Counted from the first letter of the stretch, positions 30,819-42,722 are shown. The stretch is 64,000 bases of DNA from Xanthomonas cucurbitae (GCF_002939885.1 NZ_MDED01000001.1:186001-250000), one strand, 5' to 3'. Numbers and translations are program-made. The notes: generated by a model from the sequence alone, not told the origin.

Positions 30819-31790
30819 TCAGGGAAGGATACCCATCAGTTCGACATCGAACGTCAACGTTGCATCCGGTCCGATCGGCCCCCCTTGCGTGCCGTTCGGG
30901 CCATAGGCCAGGTTGGATGGAATCCAGAAACGATATTTCGAACCGACCGGCATCAACGCAACGCCTTCGGTCCAGCCGGCAATGACCTGGTCCAGCCCGA
31001 ACTCGGCCGGCTGGCCGCGCTGGTAGGAACTGTCGAACACCTGCCCATTGAGCAGCTTGCCTTCGTAGTTCACGCGAACCTTGTTGGTACGCATCGGGCG
31101 CTCGCCGCTGCCCTGGCGCAGCACCATGTACTGCAGGCCGGACGCGGTGGTGATGACGCCCTTCTCGGCCTTGTTCTTGGCCAGGAAAGCATTGCCTTCT
31201 TCGCGATTCTTGGCACCGGCAGCGCCCTGCTTGGCAGCAGCAAACGCCTGCATGGTGGCGGCCGCTTCCTGCTGGGTCAGGCGGGTGGTGCCCTTGGCGA
31301 ACACGGTCCGCACGGCGTCCATCAGGATCGGCAGGTCGATCTCGTCCTTGATGCCGGCCAACGACGGACCCACCGCACGGTCGCCCAGCATCAGGCCGAC
31401 GTTTTCCTTCGAAGGCGTGGCAGGCGCCGAACCCGGTGCCATGCCCGGCACCTGCTGGCCGTTGCGGGCCGCCAGCGCGGTGCGCAAGGCGGTGTCGGTG
31501 GCCTGGGTCTGCTCGTCGGACAACAGCGGCTTGCCACCCTTGAACGCATTTTCGATGGCGCGCTGCATCGCACCCAGATCGATGTCCTGGGCAATCGGCT
31601 CGAACGAACGCGCCACGTCCATGCCGATGGCGTAGCTGACGTTGTCGCGCGTGCTCTTCTCAGACGATGCATTCAAAACTGGCTTCTCCTTGGTGGCCGC
31701 TGCGGCCGGTTGCTGCGACATCGCCGGCACCGAAGCCGCCATTGCCACCATCAGTAGCGACGCCGCCGCGCCGCGCTTTCCCATCTTCAT
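30819..31790 (-). CDS. FKBP-type peptidyl-prolyl isomerase, Mip/FkpA-like
   Basis: This 323-residue exported protein has a signal peptide (ALSLLMVAMAA-type core, ending near VPAMSQQ). It has an N-terminal helical dimerisation domain containing SYAIGMDVARSF, an Ala/Gln-rich linker, and a C-terminal FKBP domain (about 225-323, TASGLQYMVLRQGSGERP, VFDSSYQRGQPAEFGLDQVIAGW). It likely helps fold periplasmic proteins. A related Mip-like protein is known as a virulence factor in Xanthomonas. Start 31790 (MKMGKRG) gives a standard signal peptide; the open frame upstream is not used. Confidence 0.9.
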   Translation of the reverse strand: MKMGKRGAAASLLMVAMAASVPAMSQQPAAAATKEKPVLNASSEKSTRDNVSYAIGMDVARSFEPIAQDIDLGAMQRAIENAFKGGKPLLSDEQTQATDTALRTALAARNGQQVPGMAPGSAPATPSKENVGLMLGDRAVGPSLAGIKDEIDLPILMDAVRTVFAKGTTRLTQQEAAATMQAFAAAKQGAAGAKNREEGNAFLAKNKAEKGVITTASGLQYMVLRQGSGERPMRTNKVRVNYEGKLLNGQVFDSSYQRGQPAEFGLDQVIAGWTEGVALMPVGSKYRFWIPSNLAYGPNGTQGGPIGPDATLTFDVELMGILP

Positions 31791-31880
31791 TCGATGCACT
31801 TCCCGAAAGTGAAAAGACACGCCGCCGACGGCGCTGAACAGGCATTGTCGCATGCGCACGCGGCGTTGCGAGAGCCGCGC

Positions 31881-32438
31881 TCAGCGCGAGGGCGCATTGA
31901 GCTCGCGTTCGATTGCCGCCAGCACGCTCGGATCGTCCGGCTTGATCTTGCTGGGGAACTGCGCCACCACGCGCCCATCGCGAGCGATCAGATACTTGTG
32001 GAAGTTCCAGCCCGGCGCCACACCGGTCGCCTGGGTGAGCCGTTGGTACAGAGGAGTCGCTTCCTTGCCCAGCACATGCACCTTCTCGAACATCGGGAAC
32101 TTGACGCCGTAGGTCAGCGTGCAGAATTCCTGGATCTGCTTCTCCGATCCCGGTTCCTGCCCCCGGAAATCGTTGGACGGGAAGCCCAGCACCGAAAAGC
32201 CACGGCTGCCGAAACGCTGATTGAGCGCTTCCAGGGCTTCGTACTGCGGGGTGTAGCCGCACTTGCTGGCGGTATTGACCACCATCAGCACCTTGCCACC
32301 GTAGCTACGGTTCAGGTTGATGGGCGCCTTGCCGGCCAACGGGCGGTAGTCCAGATCCAGCAACGGCGCGTCGGCGGCCACCGCCGACCCAGCGAAAAAG
32401 CCAGCAATAACAAGCATCAGCAGACGTTTCATGACCAT
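31881..32438 (-). CDS. Exported glutathione/thioredoxin peroxidase family protein
   Basis: This 185-residue protein has a signal peptide (MKRLLMLVIAGFFAGSAVAA), placing it in the periplasm. The peroxidatic Cys60 is in NTASKCGYTPQY. The conserved Trp-Asn is in WNFHKYL, and a second Cys is in EFCTLTYGVKFPMF. The loop usually read CNQFGGQEPG is here SNDFRGQEPG, so the Gln of the catalytic tetrad is replaced by Asp and a Cys by Ser. It probably reduces peroxides with a thiol partner; the periplasmic reductant is unknown. ATG 32432 is an equal alternative start. Confidence 0.87.
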   Translation of the reverse strand: MVMKRLLMLVIAGFFAGSAVAADAPLLDLDYRPLAGKAPINLNRSYGGKVLMVVNTASKCGYTPQYEALEALNQRFGSRGFSVLGFPSNDFRGQEPGSEKQIQEFCTLTYGVKFPMFEKVHVLGKEATPLYQRLTQATGVAPGWNFHKYLIARDGRVVAQFPSKIKPDDPSVLAAIERELNAPSR

Positions 32439-32508
32439 GGCGATTCCTTGGAAGTGGGCGGCAACCCGGCCTGCGCGAGGGGTGCCATCAGTTGGGTACG
32501 ACAAGCAG

Positions 32509-32548
32509 TTGACGGGCTGCGTGTCGGTGTTATAGTTTAATACAACAC
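32509..32548 (+). promoter_or_regulatory. Promoter with overlapping inverted repeat before the ytr operon
   Basis: TTGACG (32509-32514) and TATAGT (32531-32536) are separated by 16 bases. An imperfect 22-bp inverted repeat (32527-32548, outer GTGTT/AACAC) covers the -10 box. This fits autoregulation by the GntR/YtrA-type repressor encoded downstream; binding is inferred. Confidence 0.6.
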
Positions 32549-32573
32549 CAGTCATCCAATGCAGGGGGCAAGC

Positions 32574-32822
32574 ATGAACAGCACACGCACCACGCGACCA
32601 GTTCCGCTGTTGCTGTTCGGCAGCACCCTGTTTGCCATTGGTTGCCTGGGAGCCGCTTCCAGTCAGGTCACGGAGTCCGGCGCCGATTATGGCGTGTCGG
32701 AGGCGGTTACGGAAAACGCGACAACTCCCCCCGAAGCGCGCAGCCGGCCCGACCGGCATCCACGCGCCTCGCTGTCGATGCCCTATTTCTCCTTCGCGCA
32801 GGTTCTGCGTCCACGGAGCTGA
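32574..32822 (+). CDS. Small exported protein leading the ytr operon
   Basis: I do not recognise this 82-residue protein. A hydrophobic segment (about 10-28, VPLLLFGSTLFAIGCLGAA) follows a basic start, so it looks exported. The Cys in AIGC could make it a lipoprotein, although the lipobox is poor. The mature part is short and polar. A GCAGGGGG stretch precedes ATG 32574, and the stop lies two bases before the regulator start, which argues for a real co-translated gene. It could also be a leader peptide. Confidence 0.6.
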   Translation: MNSTRTTRPVPLLLFGSTLFAIGCLGAASSQVTESGADYGVSEAVTENATTPPEARSRPDRHPRASLSMPYFSFAQVLRPRS

Positions 32823-32824
32823 CC

Positions 32825-33187
32825 ATGAACGACATTCAATGGAGCGACGGCGCTCCCATCTATCGCCAACTCAAGGACCGGGTCATTGCCATGATGCTCG
32901 ATGGAATCCTCAAACCTGGCGACGCCCTGCCCTCGGTACGGCAGGTGGCCGCTGACTACCAACTCAATCCCATCACCGTCTCTCGCGCCTATCAGGAACT
33001 GGCCGACGAGAATCTGGTGGAAAAACGTCGCGGCCTGGGGATGTTCATGACCCCGGAAGCCGCACAGAAGCTGCGCGGAAGCGAGCGCGAGCGCTTCTTG
33101 AACGAAGAATGGCCGGTGGTGCTGGAACGGATCCAGCGGCTGGGCCTGTCCATCGACGATCTGTTGCCACAGGGGAAAACACCATGA
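32825..33187 (+). CDS. GntR-family regulator, YtrA subfamily (HpaR1/YtrA-like)
   Basis: This 120-residue protein consists of a GntR winged helix (about 8-75: APIYRQLKDRVIAMM, ALPSVRQVAADYQLNPITVSRAYQEL). A short helical C-terminus follows, without a large effector domain, as typical of the YtrA subfamily. Such regulators repress a linked ABC transporter operon; in Xanthomonas the related HpaR1/YtrA affects virulence genes. The stop overlaps the ATPase start by ATGA (33184-33187). An inverted repeat at the operon promoter is the likely target. Confidence 0.9.
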   Translation: MNDIQWSDGAPIYRQLKDRVIAMMLDGILKPGDALPSVRQVAADYQLNPITVSRAYQELADENLVEKRRGLGMFMTPEAAQKLRGSERERFLNEEWPVVLERIQRLGLSIDDLLPQGKTP

Positions 33188-34059
33188 CCGCCGTCTCCAC
33201 CGACCTTGTCGTCGACGCCCGCGGCCTGCGCAAGGCCTACAAACACCGACTGGCGCTGGACAACACCAGCTTCACCATCGCTGCCGGTCGCATCGTCGGA
33301 TTGATTGGCCCCAACGGCGCCGGCAAGACCACGGCCCTCAAGGCCGTACTGGGCCTGACCGATTTCGACGGCGAGCTGCGCGTGCTGGGCATGGACCCGC
33401 GCACGCAGCGCAACGCGCTGATGAATCAGGTCTGCTTCATCGCCGACGTGGCGGTGCTGCCGCGCTGGCTGCGGGTGGGCGAAGCGATCGACTTCGTGGC
33501 CGGCGTGCACCCGCGCTTCGATCGCGCCAAGTGCGAGCGTTTCCTGGCCAATACCCAGCTCAACCGCAGCGCGCGGGTGCGCGAGCTGTCCAAGGGCATG
33601 ATCGTGCAGCTGCACCTGGCGCTGGTGATGGCCATCGACGCGCGCATCCTGGTGCTGGACGAACCCACCCTGGGCCTGGACATCCTGTACCGCAAGCAGT
33701 TCTACCAGCGCCTGCTGGAGGACTACTTCGACGAACAGAAGACCATTATCGTCACCACCCACCAGGTAGAAGAGATCGAACACATCCTCACCGATGTGAT
33801 GTTCATCCGCGACGGCCGCATCGTGCTGACCGCCGACATGGAAGACGTGGCCGAGCGCTACACCGAAGTGCTGGTCAGCGCCGAGCAGGTGGACACCGCG
33901 CGTGCGCTCAGGCCGATCGACGAGCGCAGCCTGCCGTTCGGCAAGACCGTGATGCTGTTCGACGGAGTGCCCAAGGCACAGCTCGCCGGCGTTGGAGAAA
34001 CCCGCAATCCCGGCCTGGCCGACCTGTTTGTAGCCGTCATGAAGGGGACCTACGCATGA
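33184..34059 (+). CDS. ABC transporter ATP-binding protein (YtrB-like)
   Basis: This 291-residue cytoplasmic ATPase has Walker A GPNGAGKTT (about 41-49), Walker B LVLDEPTLGLD (about 155-165) and an H-loop in VTTHQVEE. The signature is LSKGM rather than LSGGQ, a variant common in export-type YtrB/DrrA-like ATPases. It follows the GntR gene and precedes the permease gene, with four-base ATGA overlaps on both sides. The substrate is unknown; related systems are linked to cell-envelope or antibiotic stress. Confidence 0.92.
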   Translation: MTAVSTDLVVDARGLRKAYKHRLALDNTSFTIAAGRIVGLIGPNGAGKTTALKAVLGLTDFDGELRVLGMDPRTQRNALMNQVCFIADVAVLPRWLRVGEAIDFVAGVHPRFDRAKCERFLANTQLNRSARVRELSKGMIVQLHLALVMAIDARILVLDEPTLGLDILYRKQFYQRLLEDYFDEQKTIIVTTHQVEEIEHILTDVMFIRDGRIVLTADMEDVAERYTEVLVSAEQVDTARALRPIDERSLPFGKTVMLFDGVPKAQLAGVGETRNPGLADLFVAVMKGTYA

Positions 34060-35042
34060 ATGCCATGACCCACCAAGCATCCTCCTCGCGCACCTTCGCC
34101 TGGCTGCTCAAGCGCGAATACTGGGAACATCGTGGCGGCTTCGTCTGGGCGCAGCTCATCACCGGCGGCATCGCGGTGTTCTTCGCGCTGCTGGGCGCGG
34201 TGATCGGCGCGATCACCGCGCGCCGCAACATGGTCGGCGACAGCGTCCACCTGGGCGACATGGCCGAATACACCCGCACCCTGGGCCAGGTGGGCGACGG
34301 CCTGCTGCTGGGCGGCATCGGCATCGCCTCGGTGGTACTGGCCTTCGTGGTGTTCTTCTATTCGCTGGGTAGCCTGTACGACGACCGCCGCGACCGCAGC
34401 GTGCTGTTCTGGAAGTCGTTGCCGGTGTCGGATGTGCAGACCGTGCTGTCCAAGGCGGCTTGGGCGCTGCTGCTGGCGCCGCTGATTGCCATCGCGATCG
34501 GCCTGGTGGTGGGCCTGGCGCTGTGGCTGATCGCCATCGGCGGCGCCCTGATCGCCGGTGCGCCCAGCCCCTGGGCGATGGCCACGCACTCGCATCCGTT
34601 CGCGATGCTGTGGTTGCTGCTCAAAACCGTGCCGATGAGCCTGTTGTGGTCGTTGCCCACCGTCGGCTGGCTGATGTTCTGCTCCGCGTGGGCCAGCAGC
34701 AAGCCGTTCCTGTGGGCGGTGCTGTTCCCGCTGCTGGCCTGCGTGATGCTGAGCATCCTGTCGGCAATGCCGGGCGTGTCGCTGCCGATCGGCTGGATCT
34801 GGTACATCGTCGGCTACCGCGGCCTGCTCAGCGCCCTGCCCGGCACCTGGTCGGCGCGTGCGGTCAGCGGCAACCTGGACAGCAGCACCCTGCAGAACCC
34901 CAGCGACCTGGTGCAGTGGGCCCTGCAGCACACCGACAGCGCGCGCGTCTACGGCAATGTCGATATCTGGATCGGTGCCGCCATCGGTGCTGCGCTGATC
35001 GCTGCCTCCATCTACCTGCGCCGCCGGCGCTCCGAAGCCTGA
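34056..35042 (+). CDS. ABC-2 type permease of the ytr operon
   Basis: This 328-residue inner-membrane protein has an N-terminal cytoplasmic segment (FAWLLKREYWEHRGG) and about six membrane helices in the usual ABC-2 exporter layout. A conserved-type motif DRRDRSVLFWKSLPVSD follows helix 2. It pairs with the ATPase encoded just upstream. The ATG at 34056 overlaps the preceding stop, so the longer open frame upstream is a shadow. Confidence 0.88.
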   Translation: MNAMTHQASSSRTFAWLLKREYWEHRGGFVWAQLITGGIAVFFALLGAVIGAITARRNMVGDSVHLGDMAEYTRTLGQVGDGLLLGGIGIASVVLAFVVFFYSLGSLYDDRRDRSVLFWKSLPVSDVQTVLSKAAWALLLAPLIAIAIGLVVGLALWLIAIGGALIAGAPSPWAMATHSHPFAMLWLLLKTVPMSLLWSLPTVGWLMFCSAWASSKPFLWAVLFPLLACVMLSILSAMPGVSLPIGWIWYIVGYRGLLSALPGTWSARAVSGNLDSSTLQNPSDLVQWALQHTDSARVYGNVDIWIGAAIGAALIAASIYLRRRRSEA

Positions 35043-35052
35043 AGGACACCGT

Positions 35053-35871
35053 ATGCGCCTGCCTCTGACCCTGTCCATCCTGCTTGCCCTGCCCGGCGCC
35101 GCCGCAGCGGAAGAGCAGTGCAAGTTTTCCGAGCCGCGCAGCCTGGAACTGCAACTGACCGGCGTGAAATCGGTGTTGTTCGAAGTCGGCTCCAACGACC
35201 TGCATCTGGACGCGTTGCCGAGCAGTGGTGGAAAACTGGGCGGGCGCGCCTGTGCTGCCAGGGCGGAACTGCTCAAGGGCCTGACCGTGACCCAGAAGCG
35301 TGTTGGCGACAAGCTGGTGGTCACCTTGAACGATGACCGCCGGTTTTCCTTCGGGGAAAGCTATTCCTACCTGGATCTGCGCGGCAGCGTGCCCAACACG
35401 GTGCTGGTGCAATTCGATGTGGGTTCCGGCGATGCCCAGATCGCCGGCGCCGCAGCGGTCAGCGCCGACGTCGGCTCCGGCGACATGGTCATTCGCCGCA
35501 GCAAGGGGCGTGTTACCGCCAAGGTGGGTTCCGGCGACGTCGAGCTGGAGGACATCGGTGCGCTGCGCGTGCTAAGCGTCGGCTCGGGCGACCTGAAGGC
35601 CAGGCAGATCCATGGTGCAGCCGAGATCGGCAAGGTCGGCTCCGGCGAGGTCAAACTGCGTGGCGTGGCCGGCAATGTGAAGCTGGGCACGATCGGATCG
35701 GGTGATGTAGAGGTCCACGATGTGCAGGGCAACGTTACCGTGGAAGCGATCAATTCCGGCGCGCTCGACATCCACAACATCCGCGGCGATGTCAGCGTTG
35801 CGCGCAAGGGCAGCGGCGATGTCAATGTCAGCGACGTGACCGGCACCACGCGCGTGCCGACCGGCAAGTAA
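35053..35871 (+). CDS. Exported GSGD-repeat protein (DUF4097/DUF2807-like adhesin fold)
   Basis: This 272-residue protein has a signal peptide (MRLPLTLSILLALPGAAAAE). From about residue 120 to the end there are eight repeats of 17-19 residues, each built on VGSGD followed by beta-forming residues. This is the pattern of a right-handed beta-helix, as in putative auto-transporter adhesin-type domains (DUF2807/DUF4097). It lies 10 bases after the permease gene and probably belongs to the ytr operon. Its role is unknown; it could be a periplasmic partner or envelope-stress sensor. Confidence 0.82.
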   Translation: MRLPLTLSILLALPGAAAAEEQCKFSEPRSLELQLTGVKSVLFEVGSNDLHLDALPSSGGKLGGRACAARAELLKGLTVTQKRVGDKLVVTLNDDRRFSFGESYSYLDLRGSVPNTVLVQFDVGSGDAQIAGAAAVSADVGSGDMVIRRSKGRVTAKVGSGDVELEDIGALRVLSVGSGDLKARQIHGAAEIGKVGSGEVKLRGVAGNVKLGTIGSGDVEVHDVQGNVTVEAINSGALDIHNIRGDVSVARKGSGDVNVSDVTGTTRVPTGK

Positions 35872-35894
35872 TCCTTCACTTGGGGAAATAGCGG

Positions 35895-36428
35895 ATGAAA
35901 CTCCTGATTTCTGCGGTAATGGCCAGCGTGTCACTGGTAGGCTGCGGCAAGTCCGAGCCGAAGGTCGTGGTATCGGGCGAGAATGACAGCGGCGGCGGCG
36001 TGAGCTTCAACGGCAAGAGCGTGACGCTCAAGCGCAGCGGCTTGCCGGCGGCGACCATCAGTGCCGACGGTGCGCTCAGCATCGATGGCAAACCGGTGAA
36101 CTTGAACCAGGTGCAGCATCAGGCGATGCGCCATTACTACGCGCAGATCCAGGGCGTTGCGGCCAAGGGCATCGATATCGGCACGCAGGGCGCGGCATTC
36201 GGCGCGCATGCCGCCGGTGAAGCGCTCAAAGGCGTACTGAGCGGCAACCCCGACCAGATTGGCGACAAGATCGAAGCCGAAGCGGCAACCTTCAAACAGA
36301 AGGCCATGCTGATCTGCGACCAGCTGGACAAGCTGCGCGGTGCGCAGGATGCCGCCGCCACTGCGGTGCCCGAATTCGGCCCGTATGCCAATCTCACCCA
36401 AAAGGATGTTGCCGACTGCCGCAAGTGA
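35895..36428 (+). CDS. Lipoprotein of the DUF2884/YggN type
   Basis: This 177-residue protein has a lipoprotein signal (LLISAVMASVSLVGC, Cys at 17). The mature part starts with a Gly/Ser-rich linker and has the segment SADGALSIDGKPV followed by a helix QVQHQAMRHYYAQIQG. Alanine-rich helices and two more Cys residues follow. It resembles YggN/DUF2884 proteins of unknown function. It lies 23 bases after the GSGD-repeat gene and is probably co-transcribed. The next gene encodes a shorter relative. Confidence 0.72.
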   Translation: MKLLISAVMASVSLVGCGKSEPKVVVSGENDSGGGVSFNGKSVTLKRSGLPAATISADGALSIDGKPVNLNQVQHQAMRHYYAQIQGVAAKGIDIGTQGAAFGAHAAGEALKGVLSGNPDQIGDKIEAEAATFKQKAMLICDQLDKLRGAQDAAATAVPEFGPYANLTQKDVADCRK

Positions 36429-36500
36429 GCGCCGCATGCACCGGCACCCGCAACGCGCGGCGGGATTACACTGGTGCACTCCCCTCGACCCACTGATTCC

Positions 36501-36923
36501 ATGAACAAGTTCGTGATGCTCTGCATGGCGCTATTGCTGTGCACCCTGTCCGCTTGCGGCGATCAGTCGTCCCGGCGCGCCGAACGTGGCAAGCCGCGCG
36601 TGGCCATCACCACGCAATCGGTGATGATCCGCCGCCCGCCCGCCGCCAATGCGGAGATCACCCCGGACGGCACGCTCAAGATCGACGATATCGCGCTACC
36701 GCAGAAGGAGCCGACCCGCGCCAAGCTGCAACTGCTGTTCGGGCACCTGCAGATGCTGCGCCAACAAGCGATCAACGACGCTGGCCCGGACCCGGGTTAC
36801 AAGTCGATCAAATTGACCGCCACTCCGGAAATCCAACAAATCAGTAGAGAGCTGCTGGAGGAAATCCCGTCACTGCAGCCGTACCGCGAAAGTTTCGGCA
36901 ACGTGCAGGCGGAGCGGCACTGA
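36501..36923 (+). CDS. Small lipoprotein related to the preceding gene product
   Basis: This 140-residue protein has a lipobox (LLLCTLSAC, Cys about 18). The segment TPDGTLKIDDIALPQ followed by a helical stretch (AKLQLLFGHLQMLRQQA) parallels SADGALSIDGKPVNLN plus helix in the upstream lipoprotein. This suggests an old duplication. ATG 36501 is chosen because it starts the signal peptide; nine more codons are open upstream. Function unknown. Confidence 0.7.
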   Translation: MNKFVMLCMALLLCTLSACGDQSSRRAERGKPRVAITTQSVMIRRPPAANAEITPDGTLKIDDIALPQKEPTRAKLQLLFGHLQMLRQQAINDAGPDPGYKSIKLTATPEIQQISRELLEEIPSLQPYRESFGNVQAERH

Positions 36924-36955
36924 GTCCTGGCGAGGCCGCGGATTCGCGTAAGTCC

Positions 36956-37025
36956 CGTAGGAGCGAACCTGGGCGCGACAGGGCTTTATCGACAACGCCC
37001 CATCGCGCCCGGGTGCGCTCCTACG
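36956..37025. repeat. REP-type palindromic element (GTAGGAGCG family)
   Basis: CGTAGGAGCGAACCTGGGCG at the left and its imperfect inverse ending CTCCTACG at the right enclose about 20 bases. It lies in the convergent gap between the last ytr-operon lipoprotein gene and fumC. Confidence 0.8.
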
Positions 37026-37042
37026 CGCGCACGCTGCGGTTG

Positions 37043-38449
37043 TCAGCCACCGCTTCCACTGCTGCCGGCCTGGATCCCCCCACGCGTCAGTGCGGCCGGG
37101 TCCAGCAACCGCCGCAGTTCGGCTTCGCTCAGTCCGCTGTCTTCCTTGGCCACCTCCAGCACCGGGCGCTGCTCCTTGTAGGCGCGCTTGGCGATCGCGG
37201 CCGCCTTTTCGTAGCCGATGAGGGGATTGAACGCGGTCACCAGGATCGGATTGCGATCCAGCGCCTCGCGCACGCGCTCCTGACGCACCTTCAAGCCGGC
37301 AATGGCGGAGTCGGCCAACAGACGCGACACATTGCCCAGCAAGGTGATCGAATCCAGCAGGTTGTAGGCAATCAGTGGCAGGGTCACGTTCAACTGAAAA
37401 TTGCCGGTCTGTCCGGCCACCGTGATGGCGGTGTGGTGGCCGATGACCTGGGCGCAGGCCATCACCGTGGCCTCGGGAATCACCGGGTTGACCTTGCCCG
37501 GCATGATCGAGCTGCCCGGCTGCAACGCCGGCAACTCGATCTCTCCCAGCCCGGCCAACGGTCCGGCATTCATCCAGCGCAAATCATTTGCGATCTTGAT
37601 CAGCGCCACCGCCAGCGCATTGAGCTGGCCGGACAATTCCACCGCATCGTCCTGCGCGGCCAAGCCTTCGAACTTGTTTTCCGCGCTTTCGAACCTGGCC
37701 CCGCTCAGGCTCGACAAGGCCTTGGCGGCTTTTGCACCAAAGCGCGGATCAGCATTGATGCCGGTGCCAATCGCGGTGCCGCCCAGCGGCAACCGGCGCA
37801 GGCGCTTGAGCGCGTCGTCGATCCGCTCCTGCGCCGAGCGCAGTTGCGCAGACCAGGCACCGAATTCCTGCCCGAAGGTCAGCGGCATCGCATCCATCAA
37901 ATGGGTGCGCCCGGTCTTGACGATCTTGTCCAGCGATCTGGCGCGCTTGTCGATGGTCTTGCGCAGATGCTTCAGCGCCGGCTGCAGGTGCTCCTGCACG
38001 GCAAGCAGGGCGGAGACACGGATCGCGGTAGGCACCACGTCGTTGGAACTCTGTCCCAGGTTGACGTGGTCGTTGGGATGCACCGTGGACTTGCCAGCCC
38101 GCGTGGCGAGCGTGGCGATCACCTCGTTGGCATTCATGTTGGACGAAGTACCCGAGCCGGTCTGGTACACATCGATCGGGAATTGCGCGTCATGCGCGCC
38201 GTCGGCCACCTGCAAGGCCGCCTCCTGCACGGTCCTGGCGATTGCCTTGGGCAACAACCCCAGGTCGGCGTTGACGCTCGCCGCAGCGGCCTTGATCAGC
38301 CCCAGCGCGCGAACGAAACCGCGCGGCATCGGCTGACCGGAGACCGGGAAATTCTGTACGGCGCGCTGGGTCTGCGCGCCCCATAGCGCATCCGCGGGCA
38401 CCTGCAATTCGCCCATGCTGTCGTGTTCGGTCCTGAAACGTTCGCTCAT
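37043..38449 (-). CDS. fumC: Fumarate hydratase class II
   Basis: This 468-residue cytoplasmic enzyme of the TCA cycle interconverts fumarate and malate without an iron-sulfur cluster. The fumarase/aspartase signature GSSIMPGKVNP, the substrate loop GSGTSSNMNANEV, and the segment TGRTHLMDAMPL with the catalytic-type His are visible. Start 38449 (MSERFRTEHDSMGEL) matches the family; the frame upstream is open but lacks homology. The gene is single on its strand. Confidence 0.95.
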   Translation of the reverse strand: MSERFRTEHDSMGELQVPADALWGAQTQRAVQNFPVSGQPMPRGFVRALGLIKAAAASVNADLGLLPKAIARTVQEAALQVADGAHDAQFPIDVYQTGSGTSSNMNANEVIATLATRAGKSTVHPNDHVNLGQSSNDVVPTAIRVSALLAVQEHLQPALKHLRKTIDKRARSLDKIVKTGRTHLMDAMPLTFGQEFGAWSAQLRSAQERIDDALKRLRRLPLGGTAIGTGINADPRFGAKAAKALSSLSGARFESAENKFEGLAAQDDAVELSGQLNALAVALIKIANDLRWMNAGPLAGLGEIELPALQPGSSIMPGKVNPVIPEATVMACAQVIGHHTAITVAGQTGNFQLNVTLPLIAYNLLDSITLLGNVSRLLADSAIAGLKVRQERVREALDRNPILVTAFNPLIGYEKAAAIAKRAYKEQRPVLEVAKEDSGLSEAELRRLLDPAALTRGGIQAGSSGSGG

Positions 38450-38734
38450 CTGCACTCTCCGCAATTGGTGATTTGTGGTGACGCAATGGCTGGCCGCGGG
38501 CATGCCCACGCTGGCAAGGCCGCCTACGATACCCGCCCCCCCGTTGCGACCGTGTCGTCGCACTGCGTGGGCTAGACTGCCGAATCATCCATCCGAGGTA
38601 CCACGCCGCCATGGGCGACGACCCTGACTGTAGAAACGCACCGAGCGTGTCGTGCTTTGCTGTACACCCCACCGTTTCGCCCCTGCCCGCGCTGATGCAT
38701 TCGGGCACTGCAATCGATCGTTGCGGAGGCGGAT

Positions 38735-41460
<2,726 letters not shown>

Positions 41461-41819
41461 ACGCGGCCAACAACTCCACGGCACAACCACTCTACGGCGC
41501 AACCACTCTACGGGCGCGAACGGCACCCGGAATCGGCATGTGCCCCGGCCACGCTCCGGTTCTGAGCGCACCATCCGTCCCACCTGATGACTGCCCGCGA
41601 CGCGTTGTGGGCCGCTCCAAACGGATGGAATGCAGACAATGGCCGTGCCGGACAGGCCCGGCCATCGCTGACGCACGATGGATGGTCGCGTGTCTGCCGC
41701 CGTCCCGAACGGGAAGCGTGGCCGGATTGGCCGGCAATGCCCGGGCGTCGAGCCGGCGTCAACGACGCTTCCCGGCCTGGCTGCTATGGTGCCGGCCTCA
41801 TCCAAGCGAGGGACCACCC

Positions 41820-42320
41820 ATGCGTGCAGTTCGGAGTATCGCGTCGCTGATTGCGCTGTCCAGCATCGCCGCATTGAGCGGATGCGGTGCCGACGGCCCG
41901 GCCGCGCAGGCGGTATCGGCCATGTCCTCCACCCTCACCGACCCGGCCAGCGGCGCGGATTGCGATGGCAAGGATGTCCGGCTGACCCGCAATGACAGCG
42001 AATGGATCCTGCATGGCAACTGCGGCGCAGTGACCATCACCGCCTCACGTGGCGCGATGAATCTGGACAACGCACGCAGCATCCGCGTGGAAGGCAGCAA
42101 TTTCACCGTACTCAACAGGCAGCTCGGCCAGCTCAGCGTGAGCGGTCACGACAACACGCTGAATCTGACCAATGTGGATCGCGTGGACATCCAGGGCAAC
42201 AAGAACCTGGTGTTGGCGCGCGAAGTGAAGCAAGTACGGTTTTCCGGCAACGACAACACCGTCAACCCATCCAGCAAGCCGACGCTGGACGACAGCGGCA
42301 GTGGCAACAAGCTGATGTAA
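41820..42320 (+). CDS. DUF3060-type lipoprotein
   Basis: This 166-residue protein has a lipobox (LSSIAALSGC, Cys about 22). The mature part is beta-rich with N/D-G turns: CDGKDVRLTRNDSE, LHGNCGAVTI, VEGSNFTVL, VSGHDNTLNL, IQGNKNLV and FSGNDNTVN. This is the pattern of DUF3060 short beta-helix repeats. Function is unknown. It stands between purB and the oxygenase gene, and the following 402-base gap (42321-42722) shows no recognisable gene or repeat. Confidence 0.78.
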   Translation: MRAVRSIASLIALSSIAALSGCGADGPAAQAVSAMSSTLTDPASGADCDGKDVRLTRNDSEWILHGNCGAVTITASRGAMNLDNARSIRVEGSNFTVLNRQLGQLSVSGHDNTLNLTNVDRVDIQGNKNLVLAREVKQVRFSGNDNTVNPSSKPTLDDSGSGNKLM

Positions 42321-42722
42321 GCCACCTCCGTGCGTGACGCTGCAACCGGCGGCGCGCACGCTACGCGGTTACCCGCAGGACCAAGGGCTCTCGCCACGGC
42401 GTTCGCCAATATCCCAGCGTCGGTCAGCGCCGCCTCATGACGGGGCCTGCCGCAGTCGCGGCCCAGCACGCCCACCCGGCCACACGCCGGGCAGATCCCA
42501 AGGCAGGACCCAGGCACAGGGCCATGCTGCACGGCGAAGCGTCGCTCACCACAGCGGGCCTACATCGGTGCGGGATCACCGGCCACCACTTCCCTGAAGC
42601 CTTGCCTGTTCGCGCCCCCGCTTGCAGGTGCAGATCCGGCGCAGGCATCGGACAATGGTGCCGGTACGCGCCGGCCCGGCCTGCGCCGCCGGCACTTCAT
42701 CGATCCCCTGCAAGGAACCCCC

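Noticed and set aside
41461-42722. Extra small genes in the gaps around the DUF3060 gene
   Set aside because: Open frames exist on both strands but lack start signals or family features; only a short tandem repeat at 41485-41516 is visible.
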